A stretch of 64,000 bases of DNA, from the NCBI RefSeq assembly GCF_009720725.1, contig NZ_WNKT01000009.1, positions 49,958 to 113,957 of the forward strand, in the 5' to 3' direction. Position 1 is the stretch's first letter. Each line of letters opens with the position of its first letter. Below the pieces are notes generated by a model, which was not told the DNA's origin, did not search any database, and saw nothing but the letters and a program-made list of their open reading frames with translations. The DNA comes from Allochromatium palmeri. GTDB lineage: Bacteria; Pseudomonadota; Gammaproteobacteria; Chromatiales; Chromatiaceae. A program made the translations under genes and the position numbers. Shown piece after piece: positions 1 to 8,987 of this stretch.

Positions 1-1085
1 CGATAGTCGCTGGGGGGGAGCTGGCCGACATCCTCAATCGTTACGTCCGGCATAGCGTTGACGCTATTGCCGATGGCTGACCTGACCATGACGTTCGGCA
101 ACTCGAAGATGTCAGTGCCCAGTTCCCCGTTCAGATCCAGGCCAAGCCGGTTCTGTTCGTTGAATCGGGTTGCCAGGTTCAGCGCGGTGAGACCCAACTC
201 GTTCTGCGCCTTGTCGAGCAGATTGGTCCGGGTCTCCAGTAGACCACCGACCTCACCGCCAGTCACGAAACGGGTGATATTGATCGGCTGGCTGTTGCTT
301 GCCGTCGTTGTCCTCAGACCGATATCCCAATTGACGGGATCGCCGGACAGATTCGAGAAGGTCAGTTCGCTGGCATTACCACCGAGCACCAGCGCCTGCC
401 CATTGCCAATGAAGACACTGACGGAGCCATCGTCCTGCGTGCTGAGCGAGACGTCGACCTTTTCGGCCAGATTTCTCAGAACGGTGTCACGCCGATCGAG
501 CAGGTCGTTGGGCGGAGATCCGGCCGTGGATCGAGTAGCGATCTGTTTGTTGAGATCGGCGACGGATTTGGCGTATTGATTGATCTCCTCAATGGAGGTT
601 CCAATCTGCCCATTGACCAGACTGCGCTGTTCGGAAAGCCGTTCATTGATCGACTCGAAACGCCCCTCCAGTGTCTCAGACTCGTTGAGCATCACCATGC
701 GCGCCGGAAGCGCCGTTGGGTCGCTGGCGACGTCCTGCACGGAGGCAAAGAAGTTCTCGAGCGTCGGTGCCAGCCCGGTGCTTTGATCCGCCAGCAGGTT
801 ATCGATGCGCTCGGCGAAGTCCGCACGCGTCGTGGCATTGGCATTGGTGCTCAGACTGGTGCGCAGTTGCGCATCAATCCACTCGTCCTGGAGCCGCCGA
901 ATGCCGGAGATCTGGACTCCCTGTCCCACATAACCCGGACCCAGCCGCTGTGGATTGTTGGTCGTCAGTTCGACCCGCTGACGGCTGTAACCCTCGGTGG
1001 CTGCATTGGCGATGTTGTGGCTGGTCGTCGCCAGGGCGCGCTGGAAGGCCAGCAGACCGGTGACGCCGGTTCCCAAGACGCTCAT
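1..1085 (-). CDS. flgK: Flagellar hook-filament junction protein FlgK (HAP1), C-terminus beyond window
   Basis: FlgK forms the first junction zone between hook and filament after export through the flagellar type III apparatus. The minus-strand frame opens with ATG at 1085 and stays open to the window edge (about 361 residues seen). The N-terminus MSVLGTGVTGLLAFQRAL, followed by SHNIANAATEGYSRQRV, is the D0 helix signature of HAP1 proteins. The long coiled segment after it (NESETLEGRFESINERL) is also typical. It lies 78 bases downstream of flgJ in the same direction, as the last visible gene of the flgB-to-flgK series. Only the start is known; the C-terminal D0 helix is not in the window. Family assignment is firm. 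Confidence 0.95.
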   Translation of the reverse strand, partial: MSVLGTGVTGLLAFQRALATTSHNIANAATEGYSRQRVELTTNNPQRLGPGYVGQGVQISGIRRLQDEWIDAQLRTSLSTNANATTRADFAERIDNLLADQSTGLAPTLENFFASVQDVASDPTALPARMVMLNESETLEGRFESINERLSEQRSLVNGQIGTSIEEINQYAKSVADLNKQIATRSTAGSPPNDLLDRRDTVLRNLAEKVDVSLSTQDDGSVSVFIGNGQALVLGGNASELTFSNLSGDPVNWDIGLRTTTASNSQPINITRFVTGGEVGGLLETRTNLLDKAQNELGLTALNLATRFNEQNRLGLDLNGELGTDIFELPNVMVRSAIGNSVNAMPDVTIEDVGQLPPSDY

Positions 1086-1163
1086 GGCTTCACCCCGTTC
1101 GTCGTTGATTCATGATGGCTCTGCCGTGGTTCCGATACGCCAAGATCGGCTGGAGCGCCTGGC

Positions 1164-2288
1164 TCAGCCCTTTGCTGGGGTATCGGCTTGGGCGGCGGAA
1201 ACTTGAGTCTCGCTCTTGGTCTGTGGTGTGGCCGGTGACTCGATAGCGGCACCGATCGCCAGCACCCGGTCGCGAATACCCAGGATCTTGTTAGCATAGC
1301 GCGGATCCGTGGCATAGCCGGCCTTTTGCAGACCACGAATGAACTCCTCGCCGGTGCGGCTATTGAGTGCCTCGCCATAGCGCGGATTGCGCTTGAGGAA
1401 GGCGACATAGTCGACAAAGGAGTCAGCCGGGGTCTCATAGGCGCGAAATTTGGCTTGCTCGCGCTGCGCCACACCGTTGCGGTATTCCAGCGTGCCCACG
1501 CCGACGCTGTCGCCCTTCCAGCTCCGATCGGCCTTGATGCCAAAGAGATTGAAGCTGCTATTCCCATTGGCACGGCGCGGGATGTGTTTGCCCCAGCCGG
1601 TTTCCAGTGCGCTCTGCGCCAAGAGCACGCTGGTATCCATGCCCAGGATCTCGGCGGCCTGCTCGGCATAGGGTTTGAGATAGGCGACGAACTCCTCGGC
1701 ATTGCGCGGCGGCCAGCGTCCTCCGCCGCTGACCAGGGTCGAGCGGCCGACACGGGCTCCCGTGGTCGTCGTCGCACTCGTCGTCGCGGCGCCGGCGGAT
1801 GTCTCGGACGGATTCGCCACCGCGTCCACGGGCTTGGAGTCGGTCTTCTCGACCGCCGCCTCGATCTGGCGCCGCTTGAAGCTCTTGAGCAACGGGTTGC
1901 GCTCTGGAACCGTCAGCGTGGCCGGATCGCGCTCGGCGCGTCCCTCGTTGCTCAATTCGGGCGCCAGCTGACGCAACAGCGCCTTGCGGATACCCAGTCC
2001 ATCGCCCTCGCTCAGGACGGTGGCGATCTGCTGATCGTAGAGATCCTGATAGAGCTGGGTTTGGGCCGAGTCGAAGAGTCCTCCGCCGAGAGTGGTCGAA
2101 CGCATCTGTTTGAGCATCTGCCCGACCAGGAGCGATTCGAAGGCACGCGCGGCCGCTTCCAGCCCCTCGGCACCACCGTCACGCGCGACTCGCGAGAGTC
2201 CCTGATAGGCGTTCGGGTCCGCAACCAGTCCAGCCGTCGACGGCTGACTCGAACCCAAACCCAGTGATGAGGCGCTGCTGGAGAGCAT
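1164..2288 (-). CDS. flgJ: Peptidoglycan hydrolase / rod-cap protein FlgJ
   Basis: FlgJ caps the growing rod and cuts peptidoglycan so that the rod can cross the periplasm. The 374-residue product has the N-terminal rod-binding domain (about 35-110, with ARAFESLLVGQMLKQMR), a low-complexity Ala/Thr linker (about 115-190) and a C-terminal glucosaminidase domain (about 195-350). In ALETGWGKHI the Glu at 229 is the expected catalytic acid, and NLFGIKAD follows as in the family. This two-domain form is the usual gammaproteobacterial type. The gene follows flgI with 7 bases between them and is probably cotranscribed. The tail after residue 350 is unstructured. Confidence 0.95.
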   Translation of the reverse strand: MLSSSASSLGLGSSQPSTAGLVADPNAYQGLSRVARDGGAEGLEAAARAFESLLVGQMLKQMRSTTLGGGLFDSAQTQLYQDLYDQQIATVLSEGDGLGIRKALLRQLAPELSNEGRAERDPATLTVPERNPLLKSFKRRQIEAAVEKTDSKPVDAVANPSETSAGAATTSATTTTGARVGRSTLVSGGGRWPPRNAEEFVAYLKPYAEQAAEILGMDTSVLLAQSALETGWGKHIPRRANGNSSFNLFGIKADRSWKGDSVGVGTLEYRNGVAQREQAKFRAYETPADSFVDYVAFLKRNPRYGEALNSRTGEEFIRGLQKAGYATDPRYANKILGIRDRVLAIGAAIESPATPQTKSETQVSAAQADTPAKG

Positions 2289-2295
2289 GTCCGGC

Positions 2296-3456
2296 TCAGA
2301 TCACGACCAGTTCGGCACGCAGGGCACCGGCCTCACGCAGGGCCTCCAGGATGGCGACCAGATCGCCGGGCGCGGCGCCGACCTCGTTGACCGCCTCGAC
2401 GATGTCGCCGAGCGCGGTTCCGGGCTCGAAGAGAAACATGCGATTTTGATCCTGTGCAACCTCGACATTGCTCTGAGGGCCGACAAGCGCACCCGGTGTG
2501 GCGACGGCTGGATTCTCGCTGATGGTGACCGTGAGATTACCGTGCGAGATGGCTGCTGGACGCACGGTCACGCCCGCGCCCATGACCACGGTGCCCGTGC
2601 GCGCGTTGATGACGACCCGCGCCGGCGGCTCAGCGGCTTCGAGCGTGAGGTTTTCGAGCATGGAAACGAAGGTCACGCGCTGATTCGGGTCACGAGGGGC
2701 ACGCACCTGGATCGAGGAACCGTCAAGTGCCCGGGCGAGTTCATCGCCGAAGCTGGCATTGATGACATCGGCCATGCGGTAAGCGGTGGTGAAATCGGGA
2801 CGGCGCAGATTGAGCGTCAGATGATCGCCCTGCGTGAAGCTGGTTGGCACCTCGCGCTCGACCGTAGCGCCGTTGGGGATACGCCCAACACTGGGTATGT
2901 TGACCGTGATGCGGCTGCCGTCGGCGCCGCCGCCCCCAAAGCCACCGACGGTGAGATTGCCCTGGGCGATAGCATAGAGCTGACCATCGGCCCCCTTGAG
3001 CGGCGTCATCAGCAGGGTGCCGCCGCGCAGACTCTTGGCGTTGCCGAGCGATGAGACGGTGATGTCCATGCGCTGACCCGGCTTGGCGAAGGGTGGCAGG
3101 TCGGCCGTGATCATGACGGCCGCCATGTTCTTGGTCTGGGGGTTGACGCCCTCGGGCAGGGTCACGCCCAATTGGTTGAGCATGTTTTTGAGACTCTGGG
3201 TGCTGAAGGGTGCCTGGGTCGTCTGATCGCCCGTGCCATCCAGCCCCACCACCAGACCATAGCCGAGCAATTGGTTATCACGCACGCCGGCGATGGTCGC
3301 GAGATCCTTGATTCGCTCCACGCCACCCGCGTTCCAGTTGCCGAAACGATTGAGATCGGATGTCTCGGCTTCGTTTCCGGCCAGGGTCACGTTCATGGTG
3401 AGCAGGGAGCCAGCCATCAAGAGAACTAGGCTCGTGCGTGTCAGTCGGCTGTTCAT
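2296..3456 (-). CDS. flgI: Flagellar P-ring protein FlgI
   Basis: FlgI assembles the P ring around the rod in the peptidoglycan layer. The 386-residue product begins with a Sec signal peptide ([16 protein letters not shown], likely cleavage after LTMNVTLA). The mature part carries the family hallmarks [30 protein letters not shown] and the C-terminal [19 protein letters not shown]. Length is normal for FlgI. It sits between flgH and flgJ with gaps of 18 and 7 bases, the usual flgHIJ order, so it is read from the same transcript. No oddities were seen. Confidence 0.97.
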   Translation of the reverse strand: MNSRLTRTSLVLLMAGSLLTMNVTLAGNEAETSDLNRFGNWNAGGVERIKDLATIAGVRDNQLLGYGLVVGLDGTGDQTTQAPFSTQSLKNMLNQLGVTLPEGVNPQTKNMAAVMITADLPPFAKPGQRMDITVSSLGNAKSLRGGTLLMTPLKGADGQLYAIAQGNLTVGGFGGGGADGSRITVNIPSVGRIPNGATVEREVPTSFTQGDHLTLNLRRPDFTTAYRMADVINASFGDELARALDGSSIQVRAPRDPNQRVTFVSMLENLTLEAAEPPARVVINARTGTVVMGAGVTVRPAAISHGNLTVTISENPAVATPGALVGPQSNVEVAQDQNRMFLFEPGTALGDIVEAVNEVGAAPGDLVAILEALREAGALRAELVVI

Positions 3457-3474
3457 CGAAATCCCCTGTATTCG

Positions 3475-4170
3475 TCAAATGGGCCAAATCGGGGTGTTGA
3501 AGAAGCGCGTCAACCAGCCCGGTGTATTGCTGTCCCGCAGGACGCCCGTGCCGCCGTAATAGAGCTGAGCATTGGCGATCTGGGTCGAATTGACCTTGTT
3601 GTCTCGCGTGATGTCGACCGGACGCACGATGCCGCGCAGACGCACATACTCGTTGCCCTGATTGATGCCGAGCCATTTCTCGCCCTGGATGATTAAATTG
3701 CCGTTCGGCAGTACTTCGGCGACCGTGACCGTGATCTCGCCGCTGAACTGGTTACTCTGGCTGGAGTCGCCCGAACCGTCGAAGGTGCGTCCGGCTTCGC
3801 CGGTGAGACCGACTAATTTGGTCTCACCGTCGAGCAGACTCTGACCGGCGATCGTAATGTTGCCGAAGTCCATATCGGCGCTCGAATCCTTGGAGGTCGA
3901 GGTGGCCGACGATTTCTTGGCGTTGGTCTTCTCGTTGAGGACCACGGTCACCAGATCCCCGACACGATGGGCTTTGTTATCCTCGAACAGCGCCGAGCCC
4001 AGGGTGGGCTGAAAGATGGCTCCATTGTTCAACGCCGCCGGACGCGGCTCAAGCGGCGCGGCCGGCTGGTACTCGGGCGAGTCGCCCGGCTTGGGCGGGT
4101 TGAGCGTGGCACAGCCGGACAGCGTGAAAGCGGCCAACAAGGCGCTCAGGACTTTCGATCCAGGGTTCAT
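3475..4170 (-). CDS. flgH: Flagellar L-ring lipoprotein FlgH
   Basis: FlgH forms the outer-membrane L ring. The 231-residue product starts with a lipoprotein signal peptide whose lipobox LSGC puts the lipidated Cys at position 20. The mature protein has the family motifs RVGDLVTVVLNEKT and GNLIIQGEKWLGINQGNEYVRLRG, ending in FFNTPIWPI. The 143-base gap upstream (4171-4313) is the largest inside the flg series and contains a sigma-54-like site, so the flgHIJK part may have its own promoter as well as read-through from flgG. Confidence 0.96.
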   Translation of the reverse strand: MNPGSKVLSALLAAFTLSGCATLNPPKPGDSPEYQPAAPLEPRPAALNNGAIFQPTLGSALFEDNKAHRVGDLVTVVLNEKTNAKKSSATSTSKDSSADMDFGNITIAGQSLLDGETKLVGLTGEAGRTFDGSGDSSQSNQFSGEITVTVAEVLPNGNLIIQGEKWLGINQGNEYVRLRGIVRPVDITRDNKVNSTQIANAQLYYGGTGVLRDSNTPGWLTRFFNTPIWPI

Positions 4171-4286
4171 GATGACTGACGACTCCTAACCTTGGGACTC
4201 GCTCCACTCGGCACCTAGCCTGAGTGCTCGTCGAAGGCGCGCCGCGTTGGCGATCCGAATGCTTCGCGCATAGGTGATTTTATAAA

Positions 4287-4302
4287 AGCATGAATCAGGC
4301 CA
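4287..4302 (-). promoter_or_regulatory. Candidate sigma-54 promoter upstream of flgH
   Basis: On the minus strand the sequence reads TGGCCT-N5-ATGCT, with the invariant GG and GC spaced by exactly 10 bases as RpoN requires. The match to TGGCAC-N5-TTGCA is partial. It sits about 117 bases upstream of the flgH ATG, in the largest gap of the flg cluster. It is weaker than the site before flgB and is an inference from pattern alone. Confidence 0.4.
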
Positions 4303-4313
4303 AAAAATACTGA

Positions 4314-5105
4314 TCAACGCGCCAGATTATTGTTGACGAACTGGAGCATCGCATCGGCGGCGGCGATGGCCTTGGAGTTGACCTCATAGGCCCGCTGGGT
4401 CTCGATCATGTTGACCAGTTCCTCGGCCATATTGACGTTACTGGTCTCCAGCGAGCACTGCACCAGCCCCCCGAAGCCGTTCTCGCCTGGATTGGACTGC
4501 TGAGGCGCTCCAGAGGCCGTCGTTTCGCGAAAGAGATTCTCGCCGACCGGTTGCAGGCCGGCCGGATTGACGAAGTTGGCGAGCTGGATCTGGCCCAGTT
4601 CAACCGCGTCGACCTGATCCGGCAGCTTGACCGTGACGGTGCCATCCTTACCGATCGTGATTTTTTCGGCGTTTTCCGGCACGACGAGGCCGGGCTGCAG
4701 GGCATCGCCATTGGACATCACCACCTCGCCATTGGCATTGAGCTGAAAGCTCCCATCACGGGTGTAACCGATCTCGCCACCCGGCATCAGGATCTGAAAA
4801 AAGCCTTGACCCTGGATAGCGATGTCGAGCGAATTGCCTGTCTCGACGAAGTTACCCTGCGCGAACAGCTTTTGCGTCGCCACGGTGCGTACACCCGTGC
4901 CGATCGTCAAGCCCGAGGGGAGCTGTGTCTCTTGGGTGGCCTGGGCGCCATGCTGGCGGCAACTGTGATAGATCAGATCCTCGAAGACGGCGCGTCCCCT
5001 CTTGAAGCCCGTGGTATTGACGTTGGCCAGGTTGTTGGACACCACGGACATTCGGGTCTGCTGGGCGTCGAGTCCGGTCTTAGCGATCCAAAGCGCTTGG
5101 TTCAT
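4314..5105 (-). CDS. flgG: Flagellar distal rod protein FlgG
   Basis: FlgG builds the distal rod. The 263-residue product has the N-terminal D0 signature MNQALWIAKTGLDAQQTRM and SNNLANVNTTGFKR, the FlgG-specific LPSGLTIGTGVR, and the C-terminal SNVNMAEELVNMIETQRAYE. Length matches the family. Two cysteines stand out: Cys49 (in YHSCRQHGAQ) and Cys217 (in LVQCSLETSN), at places where the E. coli protein as I recall it has Ile and Gly. FlgE has cysteines at comparable positions (see findings). The gene follows flgF by 27 bases. Confidence 0.96.
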   Translation of the reverse strand: MNQALWIAKTGLDAQQTRMSVVSNNLANVNTTGFKRGRAVFEDLIYHSCRQHGAQATQETQLPSGLTIGTGVRTVATQKLFAQGNFVETGNSLDIAIQGQGFFQILMPGGEIGYTRDGSFQLNANGEVVMSNGDALQPGLVVPENAEKITIGKDGTVTVKLPDQVDAVELGQIQLANFVNPAGLQPVGENLFRETTASGAPQQSNPGENGFGGLVQCSLETSNVNMAEELVNMIETQRAYEVNSKAIAAADAMLQFVNNNLAR

Positions 5106-5132
5106 GATCTGCTCCCAAATACTCCGCCAGGT

Positions 5133-5873
5133 TTAACTGACCGCCAGTAGGCGGTTGTGGTTTTTTTCGTTGCTGCTGGCGGTCTCCATCATCTTGATCT
5201 GAGTCTCGAAGGTGCGCGACAGCTCGATCATGCGCGTCAGAGACGCCACGGTATTGACGTTGCTGGTCTCCAACATGCCGCTGACGACCCGCACACTGGC
5301 ATCAGGCACCGCCGCCTCTCCATCTTGAGCACGGATCAGGCCATCTTCGCCACGGAGCAGATTCTGGGTATCCGGTTTGACCAAGCGCAGCCGATCGACG
5401 GCCGCCAGTGCGTTGGGCGCGGCGCCTGCCGGGCGGATGGTGATGGTGCCATCCGTGCCGATGCTCAGGCTCTCGTACTCCGGGATCGTGATCGGGCCAC
5501 CGTCGCCGAGCACCGCGAGTCCGCGCGCATCGCGCAGCACGCCCGTAGCGTCGACCTGTAGATTACCGGCCCGGGTGTAGGCTTCGCCGCCATCCTCGGT
5601 CTGGACCACCAGAAACCCTTCGTCCTGGATGGCGACGTCGAGATCCCGCCCCGTGGCCTGGAGTGTGCCGGGGCAGAAGTCGATGACCTGATTGCCGACC
5701 TGCACATAGTCGCGCGAGTCGTAGACTGGACCACGCACCGGTGCGGTGTAGGCGTAGGCCAGGGCCTGGCGAAAGCCGGTCGTGTTGGCGTTGGCCAGGT
5801 TGTGGTTGTTGATCGACTGCGCATAGGCCGTCTCCTTGGCGCCGGACATCGAGAGATAGAGAAAGCGGTCCAT
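5133..5873 (-). CDS. flgF: Flagellar proximal rod protein FlgF
   Basis: FlgF is a proximal rod component. The 246-residue product starts MDRFLYLSMSGAKETAYAQ, has the NHNLANANTTGFR D0 motif and ends with the paired helix SNVNTVASLTRMIELSRTFE, which distinguishes FlgF from FlgG. A single Cys67 (IDFCPGTLQATG) replaces the usual Thr/Ser in this stretch. It lies between flgE and flgG with gaps of 26 and 27 bases. Length is normal and the ATG at 5873 fits the family start. Confidence 0.95.
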   Translation of the reverse strand: MDRFLYLSMSGAKETAYAQSINNHNLANANTTGFRQALAYAYTAPVRGPVYDSRDYVQVGNQVIDFCPGTLQATGRDLDVAIQDEGFLVVQTEDGGEAYTRAGNLQVDATGVLRDARGLAVLGDGGPITIPEYESLSIGTDGTITIRPAGAAPNALAAVDRLRLVKPDTQNLLRGEDGLIRAQDGEAAVPDASVRVVSGMLETSNVNTVASLTRMIELSRTFETQIKMMETASSNEKNHNRLLAVS

Positions 5874-5899
5874 GGTTCAGCCTCCGCGCGATCGAGACC

Positions 5900-7234
5900 T
5901 CAACGGATGTTGAGGATGGTCTGAGTCATCTGATCAGCTGTCGAGATGGTCTTGGCGTTCGCTTCATACGCGCGCTGTGCCGTGATCATGTTGACCAACT
6001 CTTCGGTCAGGTCGACGTTCGAGCTTTCGAGCGCGCAGCACTGGACGCTTCCCAGTCGACCATCTCCAGCTCCGCCGTAGACGGGATCTCCAGCACCATA
6101 GCTTAACGCCCAGTTGTTATCACCAATTTGCTGCAAGCCTTGAGGATTTTTGAAGTTGGCCATGGCGACTTGGCCAAGGATGAACGACTGACCGTTCGAA
6201 TAACGAGAAAACACGATGCCTTCGGCATCTACATCAAAACCACTCAACGTCCCGGATGAGTAACCATTTTGCGTCAAATCAATGACAGAGTTCTTAGATG
6301 ATGAATACTGAGTTGCATTGTCCAATGTAATCGAAGAAACCAATGCATCAGCGCCATTGTCAGTGAATGCCGGCATATTTATTGGTATCACTGCCGCTGG
6401 ATCAGGAACCGTAGCGCCATTAACCGTATCGATCGTACCATCAGCTTTGAAAACCACTTCAATAGGCCCGCCAGTTCCTGTTGCATCAATCATCAATGGT
6501 GGATCCGGGGGCGTCACATTATTTGCATCATACATTCCAACATTGACATCCCAGGTCAGAGCTCCTGTTTTCACGAAATACATGGTGACATCACGTGGCG
6601 AACCAAGCGAATCATAGACTTGATACGTTGTAGACCAGTTGTAAGAATTCGGATCTGGAGTTGTCTCAGGAAGTGCAGCAGGCCATGCAAACGCAGGCCC
6701 GCCGACAGCGGTAATCACATCTTCATCCGCATTCAAATTAAAATTGATGTCGACTTCGGTCGTGGATTTGGCGCCCATATTATCCAAAGGCAGCTGCAAA
6801 TCAGTGAGATTGCCTGAGTCAAAATCAGCGATATCGCTATTCGGTATTTTTGGAGGATAGACCTGCAGTCGCTTCCCTGCCGAGCTAACGACATAGCCAT
6901 CCCGATCGACTTGAAAAGTACCATTACGCGTGTAAACCATCTCGTTCTGCCCAACGTCGTTGCGCAAAACAAAAAAACCCTCGCCATTGATAGCCATATC
7001 CAATGTGTTATCGGTCAATTCGAGACTGCCCTGAGAAAACTGCTGGGTCACCGCCGCCAAGCGAACACCGACAGCCGAGTTATTAGCACAGGTGCCAAAA
7101 GAAGAGGCATAGATATCAGCAAATTCAGCGCGTGACTTCTTGAAGCCGATCGTCGATGAATTGGCGATATTGTTGCCGGTGACTTCGAGATCTTTTGCTG
7201 CTGCATTCAAGCCACTCAATCCGATACTAAACAT
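5900..7234 (-). CDS. flgE: Flagellar hook protein FlgE
   Basis: FlgE is the hook subunit. The 444-residue product has the D0 ends MFSIGLSGLNAAAKDLEVTG and SNVDLTEELVNMITAQRAYE and the LTDNTLDMAINGEGFFVL segment. The ends are conserved, while the middle (roughly residues 90-350) is variable and exposed on the hook surface. Bases about 6100-7100 are clearly richer in A+T than the flanking genes, suggesting that this part has a different history. Cys49 (SFGTCANN) and Cys399/Cys400 (SVQCCALESSN) occupy positions equivalent to the cysteines of the FlgG encoded downstream. Start and length are normal. Confidence 0.96.
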   Translation of the reverse strand: MFSIGLSGLNAAAKDLEVTGNNIANSSTIGFKKSRAEFADIYASSFGTCANNSAVGVRLAAVTQQFSQGSLELTDNTLDMAINGEGFFVLRNDVGQNEMVYTRNGTFQVDRDGYVVSSAGKRLQVYPPKIPNSDIADFDSGNLTDLQLPLDNMGAKSTTEVDINFNLNADEDVITAVGGPAFAWPAALPETTPDPNSYNWSTTYQVYDSLGSPRDVTMYFVKTGALTWDVNVGMYDANNVTPPDPPLMIDATGTGGPIEVVFKADGTIDTVNGATVPDPAAVIPINMPAFTDNGADALVSSITLDNATQYSSSKNSVIDLTQNGYSSGTLSGFDVDAEGIVFSRYSNGQSFILGQVAMANFKNPQGLQQIGDNNWALSYGAGDPVYGGAGDGRLGSVQCCALESSNVDLTEELVNMITAQRAYEANAKTISTADQMTQTILNIR

Positions 7235-7276
7235 GATGTCATCTCCTGGCTGAAATCTGAAGAAGGTCTGTGCCCA

Positions 7277-7954
7277 CTAGCTGACACGAAGAACATCTGA
7301 GAATGTAGTGTTACCGATCCCCTGAACGTTGAGCATGAGTCCGGCGCCCGTGCTCTCGGCTGATACGCTCTTGACTTGACCATTGAGATAGGTCGTCAGT
7401 GCTTCGGTCATGCCGTTGGTTTGAGCGGTGACTTTGAATTCGTAGTTGCCGGCGGGAGCTACAGAACCATCCTCTAGCGTGCCATCCCAATCGAATTCCT
7501 GAAGACCCGCGCTCAATGCCCCTAAATCCAGGGTACGGACCACTTGACCGCTGGCGTCATAGATATCGGCCCTGGCCTGAGTCGCGGACGTAGATAGCTC
7601 CACCGCACCGCTTGCACCCTGCCCTTCGGAAAGCTCCATCTTGCTCGACGGTACTAATACGCTCTTCCCAACCAGGGTCGCGGCTTCCAGGGCTTGACCT
7701 TGCAACAGTGTCTGTGACAAAGACTCGAACGAACTCGTCAGCTCCTCAATTCCGGTCAAGGTCGAGAATTGCGCCATCTGCGCGACAAAATCCTCGTTTT
7801 CGACCGGATTGGTCGGATCCTGGGTCGTCAGCTGCGTGGTCAGCAGCCTGAGAAAATCTTCTTGTCCAAGCTCGTCGTCACCTTGCGTGGTCGAAGCTGG
7901 AGAATAGGCATTCAGGCCTAGCCCATTCAAATATTCAGTGCTCAGTTCAGCCAT
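7277..7954 (-). CDS. flgD: Flagellar hook-cap protein FlgD
   Basis: FlgD caps the growing hook and is later replaced by FlgK. The 225-residue product has the conserved N-terminus [25 protein letters not shown] followed by [13 protein letters not shown]. The C-terminal half contains the beta-rich domain ([16 protein letters not shown], then PAGNYEFKV) that folds as an Fn3/tudor-like unit in the family. It sits between flgC and flgE, 38 and 42 bases from its neighbours, on the same strand. Confidence 0.95.
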   Translation of the reverse strand: MAELSTEYLNGLGLNAYSPASTTQGDDELGQEDFLRLLTTQLTTQDPTNPVENEDFVAQMAQFSTLTGIEELTSSFESLSQTLLQGQALEAATLVGKSVLVPSSKMELSEGQGASGAVELSTSATQARADIYDASGQVVRTLDLGALSAGLQEFDWDGTLEDGSVAPAGNYEFKVTAQTNGMTEALTTYLNGQVKSVSAESTGAGLMLNVQGIGNTTFSDVLRVS

Positions 7955-7992
7955 GATGTTGGCTCCTAAATAGCATACATATCAACGAAGAA

Positions 7993-8412
7993 TCAGCCCT
8001 GACCCACTTGCAAGGTTCGCTGTAACAGGGAGCGCGTTGTCGTCAGCACCTCGACATTAGCCTCATAGCTGCGCGAGGCCGACATCATGTTGGCCATCTG
8101 CTCGACCATATTGATGGCGGGCCGAAACACATAGCCTTCTTCATTGGCATTGGGGTGATTGGGTTCATAGGTCGGAATCGGCTCGCATTCGTCATCGACG
8201 ATGCCTGCAACTCGCACTGGCATGGCTACGCCATTGGGATCTTCCTGATCGATCACGGTCTGAAAAAGTACTTCTTTGGCGCGATAGGTATCCTCGGGTG
8301 TCGAGGCAGTGGTGGCGGCATTCGCCATGTTGGAGGCGACGGTATTGAGCCGCACGGATTGCGCCGTCAGCGCCGAAGCCGAAGTATTGAAGATACGAAA
8401 CAAATCGCTCAT
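7993..8412 (-). CDS. flgC: Flagellar proximal rod protein FlgC
   Basis: FlgC is a proximal rod protein. The 139-residue product starts MSDLFRIFNTSASALTAQSVR, carries SNMANAATT and ends with the family helix NMVEQMANMMSASRSYEANVEVL. I take the ATG at 8412 because it matches the family start and has an AAGGAG ribosome site 7 bases upstream. A longer open frame would run into flgB. The stop codon of flgB is only 4 bases away, so the two are translated from one message. Confidence 0.95.
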   Translation of the reverse strand: MSDLFRIFNTSASALTAQSVRLNTVASNMANAATTASTPEDTYRAKEVLFQTVIDQEDPNGVAMPVRVAGIVDDECEPIPTYEPNHPNANEEGYVFRPAINMVEQMANMMSASRSYEANVEVLTTTRSLLQRTLQVGQG

Positions 8413-8416
8413 GACA

Positions 8417-8824
8417 TCACTCCTTACGCAAAGCCTTACGCAGACCCGCGACGCGACGATCGAGGAATTCGAGCGTGCTCTGATAATGCGTGGTATTTTC
8501 GGCGAAGGCCGCGCGTTCGAGCTGAGGATCGACCGTATTGCCATCGAGCGAGGGCTGCGACGGAATGCGATAGAGCAGATCCGGCTCCAGCGCCTTGGAT
8601 TTATCGATCTCGTTCGTCAAATGATTGGCGCGCGTCGTCGCCAGCTTCATCCGATTGCCCATCCCCTCGACCTCGGCCAGTACTTCGGTGAAATGGAAAT
8701 CGCGCGATTTATAGTCCGGTGTATCGGCGTTAGCGAGATTGGAGGCCAGCAGCTCGGCACGACGCGCTTTGATCAGCACCGCCGACGGCAGGACTCCAAA
8801 GGCTTTGTCGAGCGAGAGACTCAT
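8417..8824 (-). CDS. flgB: Flagellar proximal rod protein FlgB
   Basis: FlgB is the rod protein nearest the export gate. The 135-residue product has LLASNLANADTPDYKSRDFHF, the diagnostic FlgB stretch, and ends LEFLDRRVAGLRKALRKE. The ATG at 8824 fits the family start. An in-frame TTG at 8866 is rejected because it falls inside the sigma-54 promoter element at 8862-8877. This is the first gene of the ten-gene flgB-to-flgK run. Confidence 0.95.
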   Translation of the reverse strand: MSLSLDKAFGVLPSAVLIKARRAELLASNLANADTPDYKSRDFHFTEVLAEVEGMGNRMKLATTRANHLTNEIDKSKALEPDLLYRIPSQPSLDGNTVDPQLERAAFAENTTHYQSTLEFLDRRVAGLRKALRKE

Positions 8825-8861
8825 GGTGCTGGCATCCGCGACTAAGGGCTGCCTGCTGAGA

Positions 8862-8877
8862 TGCAACTGACATGCCA
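8862..8877 (-). promoter_or_regulatory. Sigma-54 (RpoN) promoter of the flgB operon
   Basis: The minus strand reads TGGCAT-GTCAG-TTGCA against the RpoN consensus TGGCAC-N5-TTGCA: one mismatch, with GG and GC exactly 10 bases apart. It ends 38 bases upstream of the flgB ATG, putting the expected start of transcription near 8850. Rod and hook operons in Pseudomonas- and Vibrio-type flagellar systems are RpoN-dependent, which supports this reading. Confidence 0.8.
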
Positions 8878-8987
8878 GCCGCTTAAATCACATAGACGCC
8901 CGACCCGAACCTGATCCGGTCGAGCCATGGGCCATCAAGCGGTGGTGCTGGCAGAGGCCGAGCCTCTGACGTGCTCGGCGCGAGGCG

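Noticed and set aside
8825..8866. N-terminal extension of FlgB from a TTG start
   Set aside because: The TTG falls within the sigma-54 element and upstream of its expected transcription start; the family start is at 8824.
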